Assembly: GCF_004340905.1 (NCBI RefSeq)
Contig: NZ_SLXD01000002.1
Coordinates: 310,001-374,000 of the forward strand
Origin: Rubrivivax gelatinosus
GTDB lineage: Bacteria; Pseudomonadota; Gammaproteobacteria; Burkholderiales; Burkholderiaceae_C
Length of the DNA: 64,000 nucleotides
Direction of reading: 5' to 3'
Shown here: positions 10,358 to 19,790 of the stretch, piece after piece
How positions within the stretch are numbered: the first letter of the stretch is position 1
How the letters are laid out: each line of letters opens with the position of its first letter
The notes under the pieces: model-generated
What the model was told of the DNA's origin: nothing
Seen by the model: the letters and a program-made list of their open reading frames with translations, nothing else
Database searches by the model: none
Translations under genes and position numbers: made by a program

Positions 10358-11635
10358 TCAGGCCGCGGTCGCGGCGGCGCCGAAGCGGCGCTCGATGTAG
10401 TCCTCGACGATCTTGTGGAACTCCTGGGCGATGCCCTCGCCGCGCAGCGTCAGCGCCTTCTCGCCGTCGATGAAGACCGGCGCGGCCGGAGCCTCGCCGT
10501 TGCCCGGCAGGCTGATGCCGATGTCGGCGTGCTTGCTCTCGCCGGGGCCGTTGACGATGCAGCCCATCACCGCGACCTTCAGGTTCTCGACGCCGGGGTA
10601 GCGGCTCTTCCACACCGGCATCTGCGCGCGCAGGAAGTCGTCGATCTGCTTGGCCAGCTCCTGGAAGGTGGTGCTCGTCGTGCGGCCGCAGCCCGGGCAG
10701 GCGGTGACGCTGGGGTTGAAGGTGCGCAGGCCCAGCGACTGCAGGATCTCGCCGGCGACGACGACCTCTTGCGTGCGCGCCTCGCCCGGCTGCGGCGTCA
10801 GGCTGACGCGGATCGTGTCGCCGATGCCTTCCTGCAGCAGGATGCCGAGCGCGACGCTGGACGCGACCGTGCCCTTGGTCGCCATGCCGGCTTCGGTCAG
10901 GCCCAGGTGCAGCGCGTAGTCGCAGCGCAGCGCCAGGCCGCGGTAGACCGAGATCAGGTCCTGCACGCCGCTGACCTTGCAGCTGATGACGATCTGGTCG
11001 GGGTTCAGGCCGAGCTCGCGCGCGGCCGTGGCCGAGCTCAGCGCCGACTGCACCAGGGCCTCGTACATCACCTGCTTGCCGTCCAGCGGCTGGGCGCGGC
11101 GGGCGTTCTCGTCCATCATCGCCGCGAGCAGTTCCTGGTCCAGGCTGCCCCAGTTGACGCCGATGCGCACCACCTTGTCCCAGCGGCAGGCGGCCTCGAC
11201 CATCATCGCGAACTGGCGGTCGCGCTTGTCGCCCTTGCCGACGTTGCCCGGGTTGATGCGGTACTTGGACAGCGCCTGGGCCATCGCCGGGTACTCGGTG
11301 AGCAGGCGGTGGCCGTTGTAGTGGAAGTCGCCGACCAGCGGCACGTCGATGCCCATGCGGTCGAGCTGCTCGCGGATGTGCGGCACGGCCTCGGCGGCTT
11401 CGGGCGTGTTGACGGTGATGCGCACCAGTTCGGAGCCGGCCAGCGCCAGCTCCTTGACCTGGATGGCGGTGCCGATCACGTCGGTCGTGTCGGTGTTGGT
11501 CATCGACTGCAGGCGCACCGGTGCGTCGCCGCCGATCGTGACGACCCGGTTCCCCCAGACGGCACGGGCCTGGCGCGAGCGGCGCGCCAGCGGTGCGGCG
11601 GACGGGATGGTGGCGGGCGTTTGCGGAGCGTTCAT
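10358..11635 (-). CDS. ispG: 4-hydroxy-3-methylbut-2-enyl diphosphate synthase IspG
   Basis: IspG (GcpE) converts methylerythritol cyclodiphosphate to HMBPP in the non-mevalonate isoprenoid pathway using a 4Fe-4S cluster. The protein has a TIM-barrel start ([17 protein letters not shown]) and the cluster-binding cysteines in [10 protein letters not shown] and in [12 protein letters not shown]. The frame opens 15 codons earlier, but ATG 11633-11635, 28 bp after the rodZ-like stop, gives a typical N terminus ([19 protein letters not shown]) and 425 residues. The neighbour order rodZ-ispG-hisS is that of E. coli and many other proteobacteria. Confidence 0.96.
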   Translation of the reverse strand: MNAPQTPATIPSAAPLARRSRQARAVWGNRVVTIGGDAPVRLQSMTNTDTTDVIGTAIQVKELALAGSELVRITVNTPEAAEAVPHIREQLDRMGIDVPLVGDFHYNGHRLLTEYPAMAQALSKYRINPGNVGKGDKRDRQFAMMVEAACRWDKVVRIGVNWGSLDQELLAAMMDENARRAQPLDGKQVMYEALVQSALSSATAARELGLNPDQIVISCKVSGVQDLISVYRGLALRCDYALHLGLTEAGMATKGTVASSVALGILLQEGIGDTIRVSLTPQPGEARTQEVVVAGEILQSLGLRTFNPSVTACPGCGRTTSTTFQELAKQIDDFLRAQMPVWKSRYPGVENLKVAVMGCIVNGPGESKHADIGISLPGNGEAPAAPVFIDGEKALTLRGEGIAQEFHKIVEDYIERRFGAAATAA

Positions 11636-11663
11636 CGAAACCTCACTGCTATGGCGGCTGCGC

Positions 11664-12608
11664 TCACTGCAGCTCGACACGGGCGACGGCGTTGCGCGTC
11701 AGCGGCGCCAGGTCGACCGGCTTGCCGCGAAAGGACAGGTGCGTCCCGGGTGCGTTGCCGATTTTCAGCCGGATCGGCAGCCGGCCCTCGAAGCCGGCAG
11801 TCTCGCCGGCATTCAACAGGCGCGAAAACAGGACCTGCCCCTGGCCGTCGTAGGCCTCGATCCACGAGGCCTGCTCGGCGCGCAGTTGCACCAGGCTGGC
11901 CGCGACCGGCACCGACGCCGCCGGTTCGGCCGCCCGCTGCTCGCGCACGGCGTCCATCGCCGCACGCACCGATGTCGACGCGGCCGCGGCCGCGAGCAGC
12001 ACGGGCGGCACGACCACGGCGGACGCGACCGGGGCGGCCGGCTGGGCAGCCGATGCCGGCGACGGCAGCACATCGGCCAGCGTCGCCTCCGACGGCGGCG
12101 GGGCGGGCACGCTCACCGGCTGCGACGCGGCCAGCGACTCCGACGTGGCCAGCGACTCCGTCGCGGCCGGCTCGGCAGGCTGCAGAGCCCCGCTGGGCAG
12201 GAAGTAGACGACAGCGGCCGCCACCAGCAGCGCGCCGCCGGCCCAGGCCATCGGCTTGACGGCACCCAGGTTCACGTTCGGCAGTTCGGGGCCGGAGCGT
12301 TCGCGAAACGGGGTGTTCAGGTTGCCGACGACGTGGTCCAGCGCGGAGCCGTCGGTCTGCGGCAGCAGCGCCAGGACCGGCTGCGGGTCGGTGCGCAGCG
12401 CGCGGCAGACCGCCTGCGCCAGCGCGCGGATGAAGGCCGCGTCGAGCAACTGGTCGTAGCGGTCGGCCTCCAGCGCCTCGAGTTTGGCCACCGGCACCTT
12501 GATCGAGGCCGCCAGCGCCGCGATGTGCAGGCCCTGCTTCTCGCGCGCGGCGCGCAGCAGCGCGCCAGCCGTCGTGCCCGCGGGCGGGGGCGTCACGGAA
12601 TCATTCAT
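11664..12608 (-). CDS. RodZ-like helix-turn-helix membrane protein
   Basis: RodZ links MreB filaments to the cell wall machinery and shapes the cell. The 314-residue protein has a cytoplasmic helix-turn-helix domain (about residues 10-95, [16 protein letters not shown] [17 protein letters not shown]). One membrane span follows (about 120-138, [18 protein letters not shown]), then an Ala/Pro/Ser-rich periplasmic linker and a C-terminal beta domain of the DUF4115 type ([19 protein letters not shown]). It overlaps pilW by 8 bp and precedes ispG, as rodZ does elsewhere. Topology and synteny support the call; the sequence of the periplasmic linker is not conserved. Confidence 0.88.
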   Translation of the reverse strand: MNDSVTPPPAGTTAGALLRAAREKQGLHIAALAASIKVPVAKLEALEADRYDQLLDAAFIRALAQAVCRALRTDPQPVLALLPQTDGSALDHVVGNLNTPFRERSGPELPNVNLGAVKPMAWAGGALLVAAAVVYFLPSGALQPAEPAATESLATSESLAASQPVSVPAPPPSEATLADVLPSPASAAQPAAPVASAVVVPPVLLAAAAASTSVRAAMDAVREQRAAEPAASVPVAASLVQLRAEQASWIEAYDGQGQVLFSRLLNAGETAGFEGRLPIRLKIGNAPGTHLSFRGKPVDLAPLTRNAVARVELQ

Positions 12609-13397
12609 CGAACCGGCCTTGCTCGAACAGGGCAGCCTCGGGCGATTGGGGGAAGCGGTCGCGCAGCTGGCGGCCGAACTCGTGGGCGCCCGCCGGGTTG
12701 CCCAGGCGGCGCTCGATGCGTGCGGCCAGCCACAGCGTGGCCGCGCTGGACTGCTCGCTCACCGAGTTGACGCGCTGGATGTAGAAGCGAGCCCGCTCGT
12801 GGGATCCGCGGTGATACAGCGCATCGGCGAGGTTGTAGGACGTCGCCGGGTTGGCCGGGTCGAGCTGGAAGCTGCGGTACAAGGCGGCTTCGGCATCGGC
12901 CCAGCGCCCTTCGCGCGCGTCGCAGACACCCTTGGCGAGCAGCGTGCGGGCACCGTTGCGGTACTGCGGCTGCGCCAGCGCGGTGTCGAACTCGCGGTCG
13001 GCGTCGGCGTAGCGGCGCTGCTGGCAGAGGAACCAGCCGTAGTTGTGGCGCATGTCGCCGTCGCGCGGCGCCAGCGACAGCGCGCGCTGGAAACTCTCCT
13101 CGGCGGGCCGGTTCTCGCCCAGCGCGGCGTAGATCAGGCCGCGCAGGCCCAGCGCCTCGGGCATGTCGGGCCGCGCGGCCAGCGCCAGCTTGACCTCGTC
13201 GAGCGCGGTGGAGGTCTGGCCACGCGTGAAGTACGCGGAGGCAAGCTCCAGCCGCACCTTGGCTCGGCGCTCGGCGTCGCCGGGGTCGTTGCTCGGGCGC
13301 GTGTCGCGCGAGCCGCCGGCCGGCGGCTCGGTGACGCAGCCCGACAGCAGCGCAGCCGCGCAGCCGGTCGCGACCAGCAGGGCGAGCAGGCGCCGCA

Positions 13398-13398
<1 letters not shown>
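12601..13398 (-). CDS. pilW: Type IV pilus biogenesis/stability lipoprotein PilW (PilF)
   Basis: PilF/PilW lipoproteins stabilise the outer-membrane PilQ secretin of type IV pili. The 265-residue product begins MRRLLALLVATGCAAALLSGC with a lipobox ending at Cys21, then holds about six TPR-like repeats (for example KVRLELASAYFTRGQTSTAL and GDMRHNYGWFLCQQRRYADA). The upstream part of the open frame overlaps rlmN. The ATG at 13396-13398 overlaps the rlmN stop (ATGA) and starts at the signal peptide, so it is chosen. The rlmN-pilW-rodZ order is standard in beta- and gamma-proteobacteria. Confidence 0.92.
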
Positions 13399-14516
<1,118 letters not shown>

Positions 14517-14522
14517 ACCGGC

Positions 14523-14948
14523 TCAGCGGCTGTAGACGGCCATCGCCGGGAAGAAGAACGCGACCTCGACGGCCGCCGTTTCCGGGGCGTCGGAGCCGTG
14601 CACGGCGTTGGCGTCGATGCTGTCGGCGAAGTCGGCGCGGATCGTGCCCTTGTCGGCCTTCTTCGGGTCGGTGGCGCCCATCAGCTCGCGGTTCTTGGCG
14701 ATCGCGCCTTCACCTTCGAGCACCTGGATCATCACCGGGCCCGAGATCATGAAGCTGACGAGGTCGTTGAAGAACGGACGCGCCTTGTGCACGGCGTAGA
14801 AGGCCTCGGCCTCGGCACGCGACAGGTGCGCCATGCGCGCGGCGGCGATCTTCAGGCCGGCGCCTTCAAAACGGGCGTAGATCTGGCCGATGACGTTCTT
14901 GGCGACGGCGTCAGGCTTGATGATCGAGAGGGTGCGTTCGATGGCCAT
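14523..14948 (-). CDS. ndk: Nucleoside diphosphate kinase
   Basis: Ndk transfers the terminal phosphate of ATP to other nucleoside diphosphates through a phospho-histidine. The 141-residue protein has the canonical start [12 protein letters not shown] and the active-site segment [12 protein letters not shown] with the catalytic His. The ATG (14946-14948) is preceded by an AAGGAGATAT ribosome site, one of the strongest in the window. The gap upstream contains a TAGAAT element, so ndk probably starts its own transcript for the ndk-rlmN-pilW group. Confidence 0.98.
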   Translation of the reverse strand: MAIERTLSIIKPDAVAKNVIGQIYARFEGAGLKIAAARMAHLSRAEAEAFYAVHKARPFFNDLVSFMISGPVMIQVLEGEGAIAKNRELMGATDPKKADKGTIRADFADSIDANAVHGSDAPETAAVEVAFFFPAMAVYSR

Positions 14949-14990
14949 CTTGAAATATCTCCTTCAATCAAGGACTTGGCAAAGCTTTTG

Positions 14991-14996
14991 ATTCTA
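14991..14996 (-). promoter_or_regulatory. Candidate -10 element upstream of ndk
   Basis: On the minus strand this reads TAGAAT, about 43 bp before the ndk ATG, in the 85-bp gap between the rluB-like stop and ndk. No convincing -35 hexamer is seen at 16-18 bp. It is reported because the same hexamer recurs upstream of etfB and of tRNA-Leu(UAG). Confidence 0.35.
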
Positions 14997-15033
14997 CCGC
15001 GCGACGGTGGCGCGGCTTTGACCGAAGGCGCGT

Positions 15034-17034
15034 TCAGCGCCCGCCACGGCGACCGCCGCCGCCGCCGCCGCCACCACCGCGGCCGCCGCGCGGGCCACCA
15101 CGGCCGCCGCCGCCGCTGGACTTGCGCAGGAACGCGTCGCCGCCGATGTAGCCCACCGAGGTCTGCATCGGGTCGGGCTGGCCGCCGGCGGCGCCCTTCT
15201 TCGGGCCCCGCGCGCCACGGCCACCGGCCAGCGGCTTGGGCTTCTGAACGAAGCGTTTGTCGTAGGTCTGCTGCAACGGGTTGGGGATCGGGCCGTCCTC
15301 GCCCAGGTCGCGCACCGGACGGTCACGCTGCAGGCCGCGCTTGTCGTAGGTCTGCTGAAGCGGGTTCGGGATCGGGCCGTCCTCGGGAATCTCGCGCCGG
15401 CGCTGGCGCTCCTGCTGGATCGCACGTTTGTCGAAGGTCTGCTGCAGCGGGTTCGGGATCGCCGGGCCCTCGCCGCCTTCTCGGCGCTGGGGCTTGGGAC
15501 CGCGCGGCGCGCCTTCGGGCGCGTTGCCGCCGCGGCCACGCTTGCCGCGTTTGCCCCGGCGGTCACCGCCGGCGTCGCGCGCCTCGCCTTCGGGGCGCTC
15601 GCCGACGCCGGTCATGCGGCGCAGCGTGCGCACGTCCTGCTCGCTCAGGTCGACCCAGACGCCGCGCTTGAGCCCCTTGGGCAGCACGACCGAGCCGTAG
15701 CGGATGCGGATCAGCCGGCTCACCGCGTGGCCGACGGCGTCGAAGAGCTTGCGCACCTCGCGGTTGCGGCCTTCGGTGATGACGCAGCGGTACCACTGGT
15801 TGGCGCCTTCGCCACCGCCGTTCTCGATGCTCTTGAACGCGCAGCGCTGGCCGTCGATCTCGACACCTTCGAGCAGCTTCTGGCGCGCGGCGTCGTCCAG
15901 GCCGCCGAGCGAACGCACGGCGTACTCGCGCTCGATGCCGAAGCGCGGGTGCATCAGCTGATTGGCCAGCTCGCCGGAGTTGGTGAACAGCAGCAGGCCT
16001 TCGGTGTTGATGTCCAGGCGGCCGACCGACTGCCACTTGCCCTGGTGCAGCCGGGGCAGACGACGGAACACCGTCGGCCGCTGCTGCGGGTCGTCGTGGG
16101 TGACGACCTCGCCGGCCGGCTTGTGGTAGGCGATGACGCGCGTCGGCGGCGGCGCGATGCGGTAGCGCACCGGCTTGCCGCCGACGGCGATGCGGTCGCC
16201 CGCGGCGATGCGCTGGCCGATGTGCGCCGGCTCGCCGTTCACGGTGATGCGCCCTTCCAGGATCATCTGCTCCATGTCGCGGCGCGAACCGATGCCGGCC
16301 TGCGCCAGCACCTTGTGCAGCTTGGGCGCGTCGGGCTCGGGCGCGAGCACGCGCTTGGCCGGCAGCGGCGGCGCCTCTTCGCCGGCTTCGGCGTCCCAGA
16401 TGCCCGACAGCACGCTGGCGAAGACCTCGCCGACGTCGGCCGGCGGCAGCTGCGGCGCCGGCGCGGCCTCGGCGGCCTCGTCGTCGCCGGGGGCGTCTTC
16501 GCCTTCGGCGGCCGGGGCGGCGGCGTCGTGCGGGGCACGCTCGCCGCGTTCGCCGCCTCGGCGGCCACGGCGGCGGTTGCGGCCGCGGCGCGGTGCATCA
16601 GCTTCGGCGCCGGCTTCGGCGGGTGCGGCATCGGCGCCCTCGCCCGCGGGCTCGGCGGTGGCTTCGGGCGCGGCCTGGGCCTCGACGGAGGCCTCGGCGA
16701 CGACCGGCGTCGGCGCCGGTTCGGGCGCACGCTCGGCGGCGGCGGCCGGCAGCGAATCGACAGCCGCAGGCTCGACGGCCGGCGTCTCGGCCGCGGCGTC
16801 CTTCTTCGTCGTGCGGCGGCGGCGCGGCTTGGGCTCGGCGGCCGCCTGCGCCGCGGGTTCGGCCGCAGGCGCGTCGGGCGCCTCGGGCTGCGCGGCTTCG
16901 GCCGCTGGCGTCGCCTCGGCGGCGGGCGCCTCGGCCTTCTTGCGCGGCGCGCGCCGCTTCTTCGGCGCGGCCTCTTCAGCGGCAGGCGCGGCGGCGATCG
17001 GGTCCGGCGTGGATTCGGCGTCGTTCGAGCTCAT
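15034..17034 (-). CDS. rluB: Pseudouridine synthase RluB-type with extended disordered tails
   Basis: RluB-type enzymes isomerise uridine 2605 of 23S rRNA. The central part has an S4 RNA-binding domain (KLHKVLAQAGIGSRRDMEQMI, about residues 245-290) and a synthase domain with VGRLDINTEGLLLFTNSG, which contains the catalytic Asp. An unusually long Ala/Pro/Glu-rich and Lys/Arg-rich tail precedes them (about 230 residues). The C-terminal tail of about 170 residues carries three copies of PNPLQQT(F/Y)DKR and ends in a Gly/Arg-rich stretch. E. coli RluB is 291 residues, so this 666-residue protein is more than twice as long. The start at 17034, 13 bp after scpB, is preferred over an upstream ATG inside scpB. 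Confidence 0.9.
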   Translation of the reverse strand: MSSNDAESTPDPIAAAPAAEEAAPKKRRAPRKKAEAPAAEATPAAEAAQPEAPDAPAAEPAAQAAAEPKPRRRRTTKKDAAAETPAVEPAAVDSLPAAAAERAPEPAPTPVVAEASVEAQAAPEATAEPAGEGADAAPAEAGAEADAPRRGRNRRRGRRGGERGERAPHDAAAPAAEGEDAPGDDEAAEAAPAPQLPPADVGEVFASVLSGIWDAEAGEEAPPLPAKRVLAPEPDAPKLHKVLAQAGIGSRRDMEQMILEGRITVNGEPAHIGQRIAAGDRIAVGGKPVRYRIAPPPTRVIAYHKPAGEVVTHDDPQQRPTVFRRLPRLHQGKWQSVGRLDINTEGLLLFTNSGELANQLMHPRFGIEREYAVRSLGGLDDAARQKLLEGVEIDGQRCAFKSIENGGGEGANQWYRCVITEGRNREVRKLFDAVGHAVSRLIRIRYGSVVLPKGLKRGVWVDLSEQDVRTLRRMTGVGERPEGEARDAGGDRRGKRGKRGRGGNAPEGAPRGPKPQRREGGEGPAIPNPLQQTFDKRAIQQERQRRREIPEDGPIPNPLQQTYDKRGLQRDRPVRDLGEDGPIPNPLQQTYDKRFVQKPKPLAGGRGARGPKKGAAGGQPDPMQTSVGYIGGDAFLRKSSGGGGRGGPRGGRGGGGGGGGGRRGGR

Positions 17035-17047
17035 GCGATCTCGTCGT

Positions 17048-17746
17048 TCAGGATTGGGTGTCGGGGCCGGACACGCCCTGGGGCTGTCCGGTGATGGGGG
17101 CAGGCGCGTCGGCGCCCGGTGTCTCGGTGGCGGCGGCCGCCACGGCATCGGCTTCGTCCAGCGGCAGCCGGGCCTGGCCGTCGCCGAGCAGCGAGGGCTG
17201 GTCTTCCAGCGCCTCGAGCATCGCCGTCGGCGCCTCGCCGCCGTCCAGCGGCGGCAGCTGATCCAGGCTCTTCAGGCCCAGGTCGTCGAGGAACTGGCGC
17301 GTCGTCGCGTACAGCGCCGGACGCCCGGGGGCCTCGCGGTAGCCGATCACTTCGACCCAGCCGCGGTCTTCGAGCTGCTTGACGATCTGGCTGCTGACGG
17401 TGACGCCGCGGATGTCCTCGATGTCGCCGCGCGTCACCGGCTGGCGGTAGGCGACGATGGCCAGCGTCTCCAGCGCCGCACGCGAGTACTTCGGCGGCTT
17501 CTCGGGGTTCAGCCGGTCGAGGTAGTCGCGCATCTCCGGCCGGCTCTGGAAACGCCAGCCCGAGGCCAGCGCGACGAGCTCGACACCACGCCCGTTCCAG
17601 TCGGACGCCAGCTCGTCGAGCAGCGTGCGCAGCGTGTCGGCGCCGACCTGGTCGTCGAAGAGCACGCGCATCTCGCGCAGCGGCAGGGGCCGGTCCGCGC
17701 AGATGAGCGCCGTCTCGAGGACGCGCTTGGCCTCCGATGTGTTCAT
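17048..17746 (-). CDS. scpB: Segregation and condensation protein ScpB
   Basis: ScpB is a kleisin-associated winged-helix protein that works with SMC and ScpA in chromosome organisation. The 232-residue product has two winged-helix domains, with typical segments [20 protein letters not shown] at the N terminus and [23 protein letters not shown] about residue 95. The C terminus is acidic and Ala-rich and looks disordered. It precedes the rluB-like gene by 13 bp, and the scpB-rluB pair is widely conserved. No scpA is in the window. Confidence 0.94.
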   Translation of the reverse strand: MNTSEAKRVLETALICADRPLPLREMRVLFDDQVGADTLRTLLDELASDWNGRGVELVALASGWRFQSRPEMRDYLDRLNPEKPPKYSRAALETLAIVAYRQPVTRGDIEDIRGVTVSSQIVKQLEDRGWVEVIGYREAPGRPALYATTRQFLDDLGLKSLDQLPPLDGGEAPTAMLEALEDQPSLLGDGQARLPLDEADAVAAAATETPGADAPAPITGQPQGVSGPDTQS

Positions 17747-17875
17747 TCGCCTGAACTCAGGGAGCCTGCGGGCGGCAGGCGGGGTCGTCGTTGGGTCGGG
17801 CCGGCGCGTGGGCCGGGGCGAGGAGTCGCCGTAGGTCGGGATCGCGCGGCAGCGGCCAGCAGCGCCCGGACATTG

Positions 17876-18853
17876 TCAATCGAGCGGGATTGTAACCCCA
17901 GCAATGGCCCGCCATGCGGTCGAGAAATCGTCAGGCGGCGGACAGCCGAAGGACAAGGGCGCGCGCGTGACCGGATGCTCGAGTTCCAGCCTCACCGCGT
18001 GCAGCGCCTGGCGCGCCATGCCCAGCGCCGGACGGCCGCCGTAGACCGCGTCGGCCACCAGCGCATGGCCGCGCGAGGCCAGGTGCACGCGGATCTGGTG
18101 CGTGCGCCCGGTGTGCAGCGTGCAGCGCAGCGCGCTCACGCCCTCGTGCTGCGCCAGGCACTCGACGTCGGTGCGCGCCGGCTTGCCCGAGGCGACGACG
18201 GCCATGCGCACGCGCGACACCGGGTCGCGGCCGATCGGCGCGTCGATGCGCTGCGAGGCCACCGCACCGTGCGCCAGCGCGAGGTAGCGCCGGTGCACGT
18301 CGCGTGCGGCGATGTCGCGCACCAGCGCCGTCACCGCCGGCAGGCTCTTGCCGACCATCATCACGCCCGAGGTGTCCTTGTCCAGACGGTGCACGATGCC
18401 GGCGCGCGGCAGCGTCGCGGCCGCCTCGTGGTGCGCCAGCAGGCCGTTGAGCAGCGTGCCCGACCAGTTGCCCGGCGCCGGGTGCACGACCAGCCCCGCG
18501 GGCTTGTCCAGCACCAGCAGGTGCTCGTCCTCGTAGAGGATGGCCAGCGCCATCGGCTGCGGGCGGAAGGCGCGGCTCTCGTCGGTGGGCACCAGCTCGA
18601 GCTCGACACGCTGGCCGGCCTTGACCCGCCGCGACGCGGTGGCCGCGGGCTGGCCGTCCAGGCGCACGTGGCCGAGCTCGATCAGGTGCTGCAGGTGGCT
18701 GCGCGAGAACTCGCCGGCGATCGACACCAGCACGCGGTCCAGGCGTTCGCCATGGCGCGCGGTGTCGACGACGTCGCTGCGCGTCTCGACCGCCTCGTCG
18801 GTGCCGCCGTCGTCCTCGGCGCCGTCCACCGGGGCCGCCTGGACATCGTGCAC
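17876..18853 (-). CDS. rluD: 23S rRNA pseudouridine synthase RluD
   Basis: RluD forms pseudouridines 1911, 1915 and 1917 in helix 69 of 23S rRNA. The protein has an S4 domain (GERLDRVLVSIAGEFSRSHLQHLI) and a catalytic domain with LDKPAGLVVHP, GIVHRLDKDTSGVMMV (catalytic Asp) and TGRTHQIRVHLAS. The frame runs open past the divergent bamD start, so the annotated N terminus must be trimmed. A GTG at 18851-18853 with GGGAGG 14 nt upstream gives 325 residues; a GTG at 18829 is the alternative. Divergence from bamD is a conserved arrangement. Confidence 0.93.
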   Translation of the reverse strand: MHDVQAAPVDGAEDDGGTDEAVETRSDVVDTARHGERLDRVLVSIAGEFSRSHLQHLIELGHVRLDGQPAATASRRVKAGQRVELELVPTDESRAFRPQPMALAILYEDEHLLVLDKPAGLVVHPAPGNWSGTLLNGLLAHHEAAATLPRAGIVHRLDKDTSGVMMVGKSLPAVTALVRDIAARDVHRRYLALAHGAVASQRIDAPIGRDPVSRVRMAVVASGKPARTDVECLAQHEGVSALRCTLHTGRTHQIRVHLASRGHALVADAVYGGRPALGMARQALHAVRLELEHPVTRAPLSFGCPPPDDFSTAWRAIAGVTIPLD

Positions 18854-18873
18854 GGGCGACGAGGTCGCCTCCC

Positions 18874-18879
18874 TATAAT
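18874..18879 (+). promoter_or_regulatory. Consensus -10 (TATAAT) for bamD
   Basis: A perfect TATAAT lies 35 bp before the bamD ATG, in the 61-bp gap between the divergent bamD and rluD genes. No good -35 is visible. The rluD ribosome site (GGGAGG on the other strand, 18868-18873) directly abuts it, so the bamD promoter sits on the 5' end of rluD. Confidence 0.55.
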
Positions 18880-18914
18880 CGGCCGCTTTTGGCACGCTTC
18901 CGGCACGCTTTCCG

Positions 18915-19733
18915 ATGACCTTCTCCCAGAGGTGGCGCCTCGCGCCCGTAGCCGTCTCGACGGCCGTGATGGTGACCGCGCTCCTGGCCGGCTGCGGCTC
19001 GTCGCCGAAGGACGAGCGCGCCGACGTGGCGGCCGAAAAATTGTATGCGGACGCCAAGGACAGCATGGAGGCCGGCAACAACGACCAGGCCATCAAGTCG
19101 CTGTCGCGCGTCGAGGGCCTGGCCGCCGGCACGGTGCTCGCGCAGCAGTCCCAGCTCGATCTGGCCTACCTCTACTGGAAGTCGGGCGAGCGGGCGCAGG
19201 CGCTGACGACGATCGAGCGTTTCATCAAGCTCCATCCGTCGAACCCCGCACTGGACTACGCGATGTACCTGCGCGGGCTGATCAACTTCAACGAGGACAT
19301 GGGCCTGTTCGGCCGCATCGCGCAGCAGGACCTGTCCGAACGCGATCAACGCGCCGCCCGCGACGCCTACCAGTCCTTCAAGCAGCTCGTCGACCAGTTC
19401 CCGCAGTCGAAGTACGCGCCCGATTCACGGCAGCGCATGGACTACATCGTCAACTCGCTGGCGGCCTACGAGGTCCACGTCGCGCGCTATTACTTCAGGC
19501 GCGGCGCCTACGTCGCGGCAGCCAACCGCGCGCAGCAGGCGGTGACCGAGTTCCAGCGGTCGCCGGCGGCAGAGGAAGGCCTGTTCCTGATGGTGCAGAG
19601 CTACGACCGGCTCGAGCTCGCCCAGCTGCGCGACGACGCGCTGCGCGTGCTGCAGCAGAACTACCCTGACAGCCGCTTCCTCGCCGCGGCGACCGGCGAG
19701 CCGCAAAGACGCGCCTGGTGGAAGCTGTGGTGA
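18915..19733 (+). CDS. bamD: Outer-membrane assembly lipoprotein BamD
   Basis: BamD is the essential lipoprotein that couples BamA to the other BAM subunits. The 272-residue product has a lipoprotein signal with the lipobox LLAGC (Cys27). TPR repeats follow, with AEKLYADAKDSMEAGNNDQA and later QSFKQLVDQFPQSKYAPDSRQRM, a BamD signature. It is transcribed away from rluD and is followed by a strong terminator, so it forms its own unit. BamB is encoded 11 kb away in the window. Confidence 0.96.
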   Translation: MTFSQRWRLAPVAVSTAVMVTALLAGCGSSPKDERADVAAEKLYADAKDSMEAGNNDQAIKSLSRVEGLAAGTVLAQQSQLDLAYLYWKSGERAQALTTIERFIKLHPSNPALDYAMYLRGLINFNEDMGLFGRIAQQDLSERDQRAARDAYQSFKQLVDQFPQSKYAPDSRQRMDYIVNSLAAYEVHVARYYFRRGAYVAAANRAQQAVTEFQRSPAAEEGLFLMVQSYDRLELAQLRDDALRVLQQNYPDSRFLAAATGEPQRRAWWKLW

Positions 19734-19762
19734 GACACCGGACGGCCGCACGCTGACCGGAC

Positions 19763-19790
19763 AGGCCGCCTTCGGGCGGCCTTCGTTCTT
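19763..19790. terminator. Bidirectional intrinsic terminator between bamD and the helicase gene
   Basis: A perfect 8-bp stem AGGCCGCC / GGCGGCCT closes a TTCG tetraloop and is followed by TCGTTCTT. It sits 30 bp after the bamD stop and abuts the convergent helicase stop, so it probably ends both transcripts, though the U tract favours the plus strand. Confidence 0.85.

Noticed and set aside
8924..12259. A 1111-codon plus-strand frame opposite hisS and ispG
   Set aside because: It is a shadow of well-supported minus-strand genes, with a biased composition (Arg, Ala, His, Gln) and no domain pattern.
15050..15120. GC-rich simple repeats coding the Gly/Arg end of the RluB-type protein as a CRISPR or tandem repeat
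   Set aside because: The repeats are irregular codons for Gly and Arg within a coding frame, without constant spacers.
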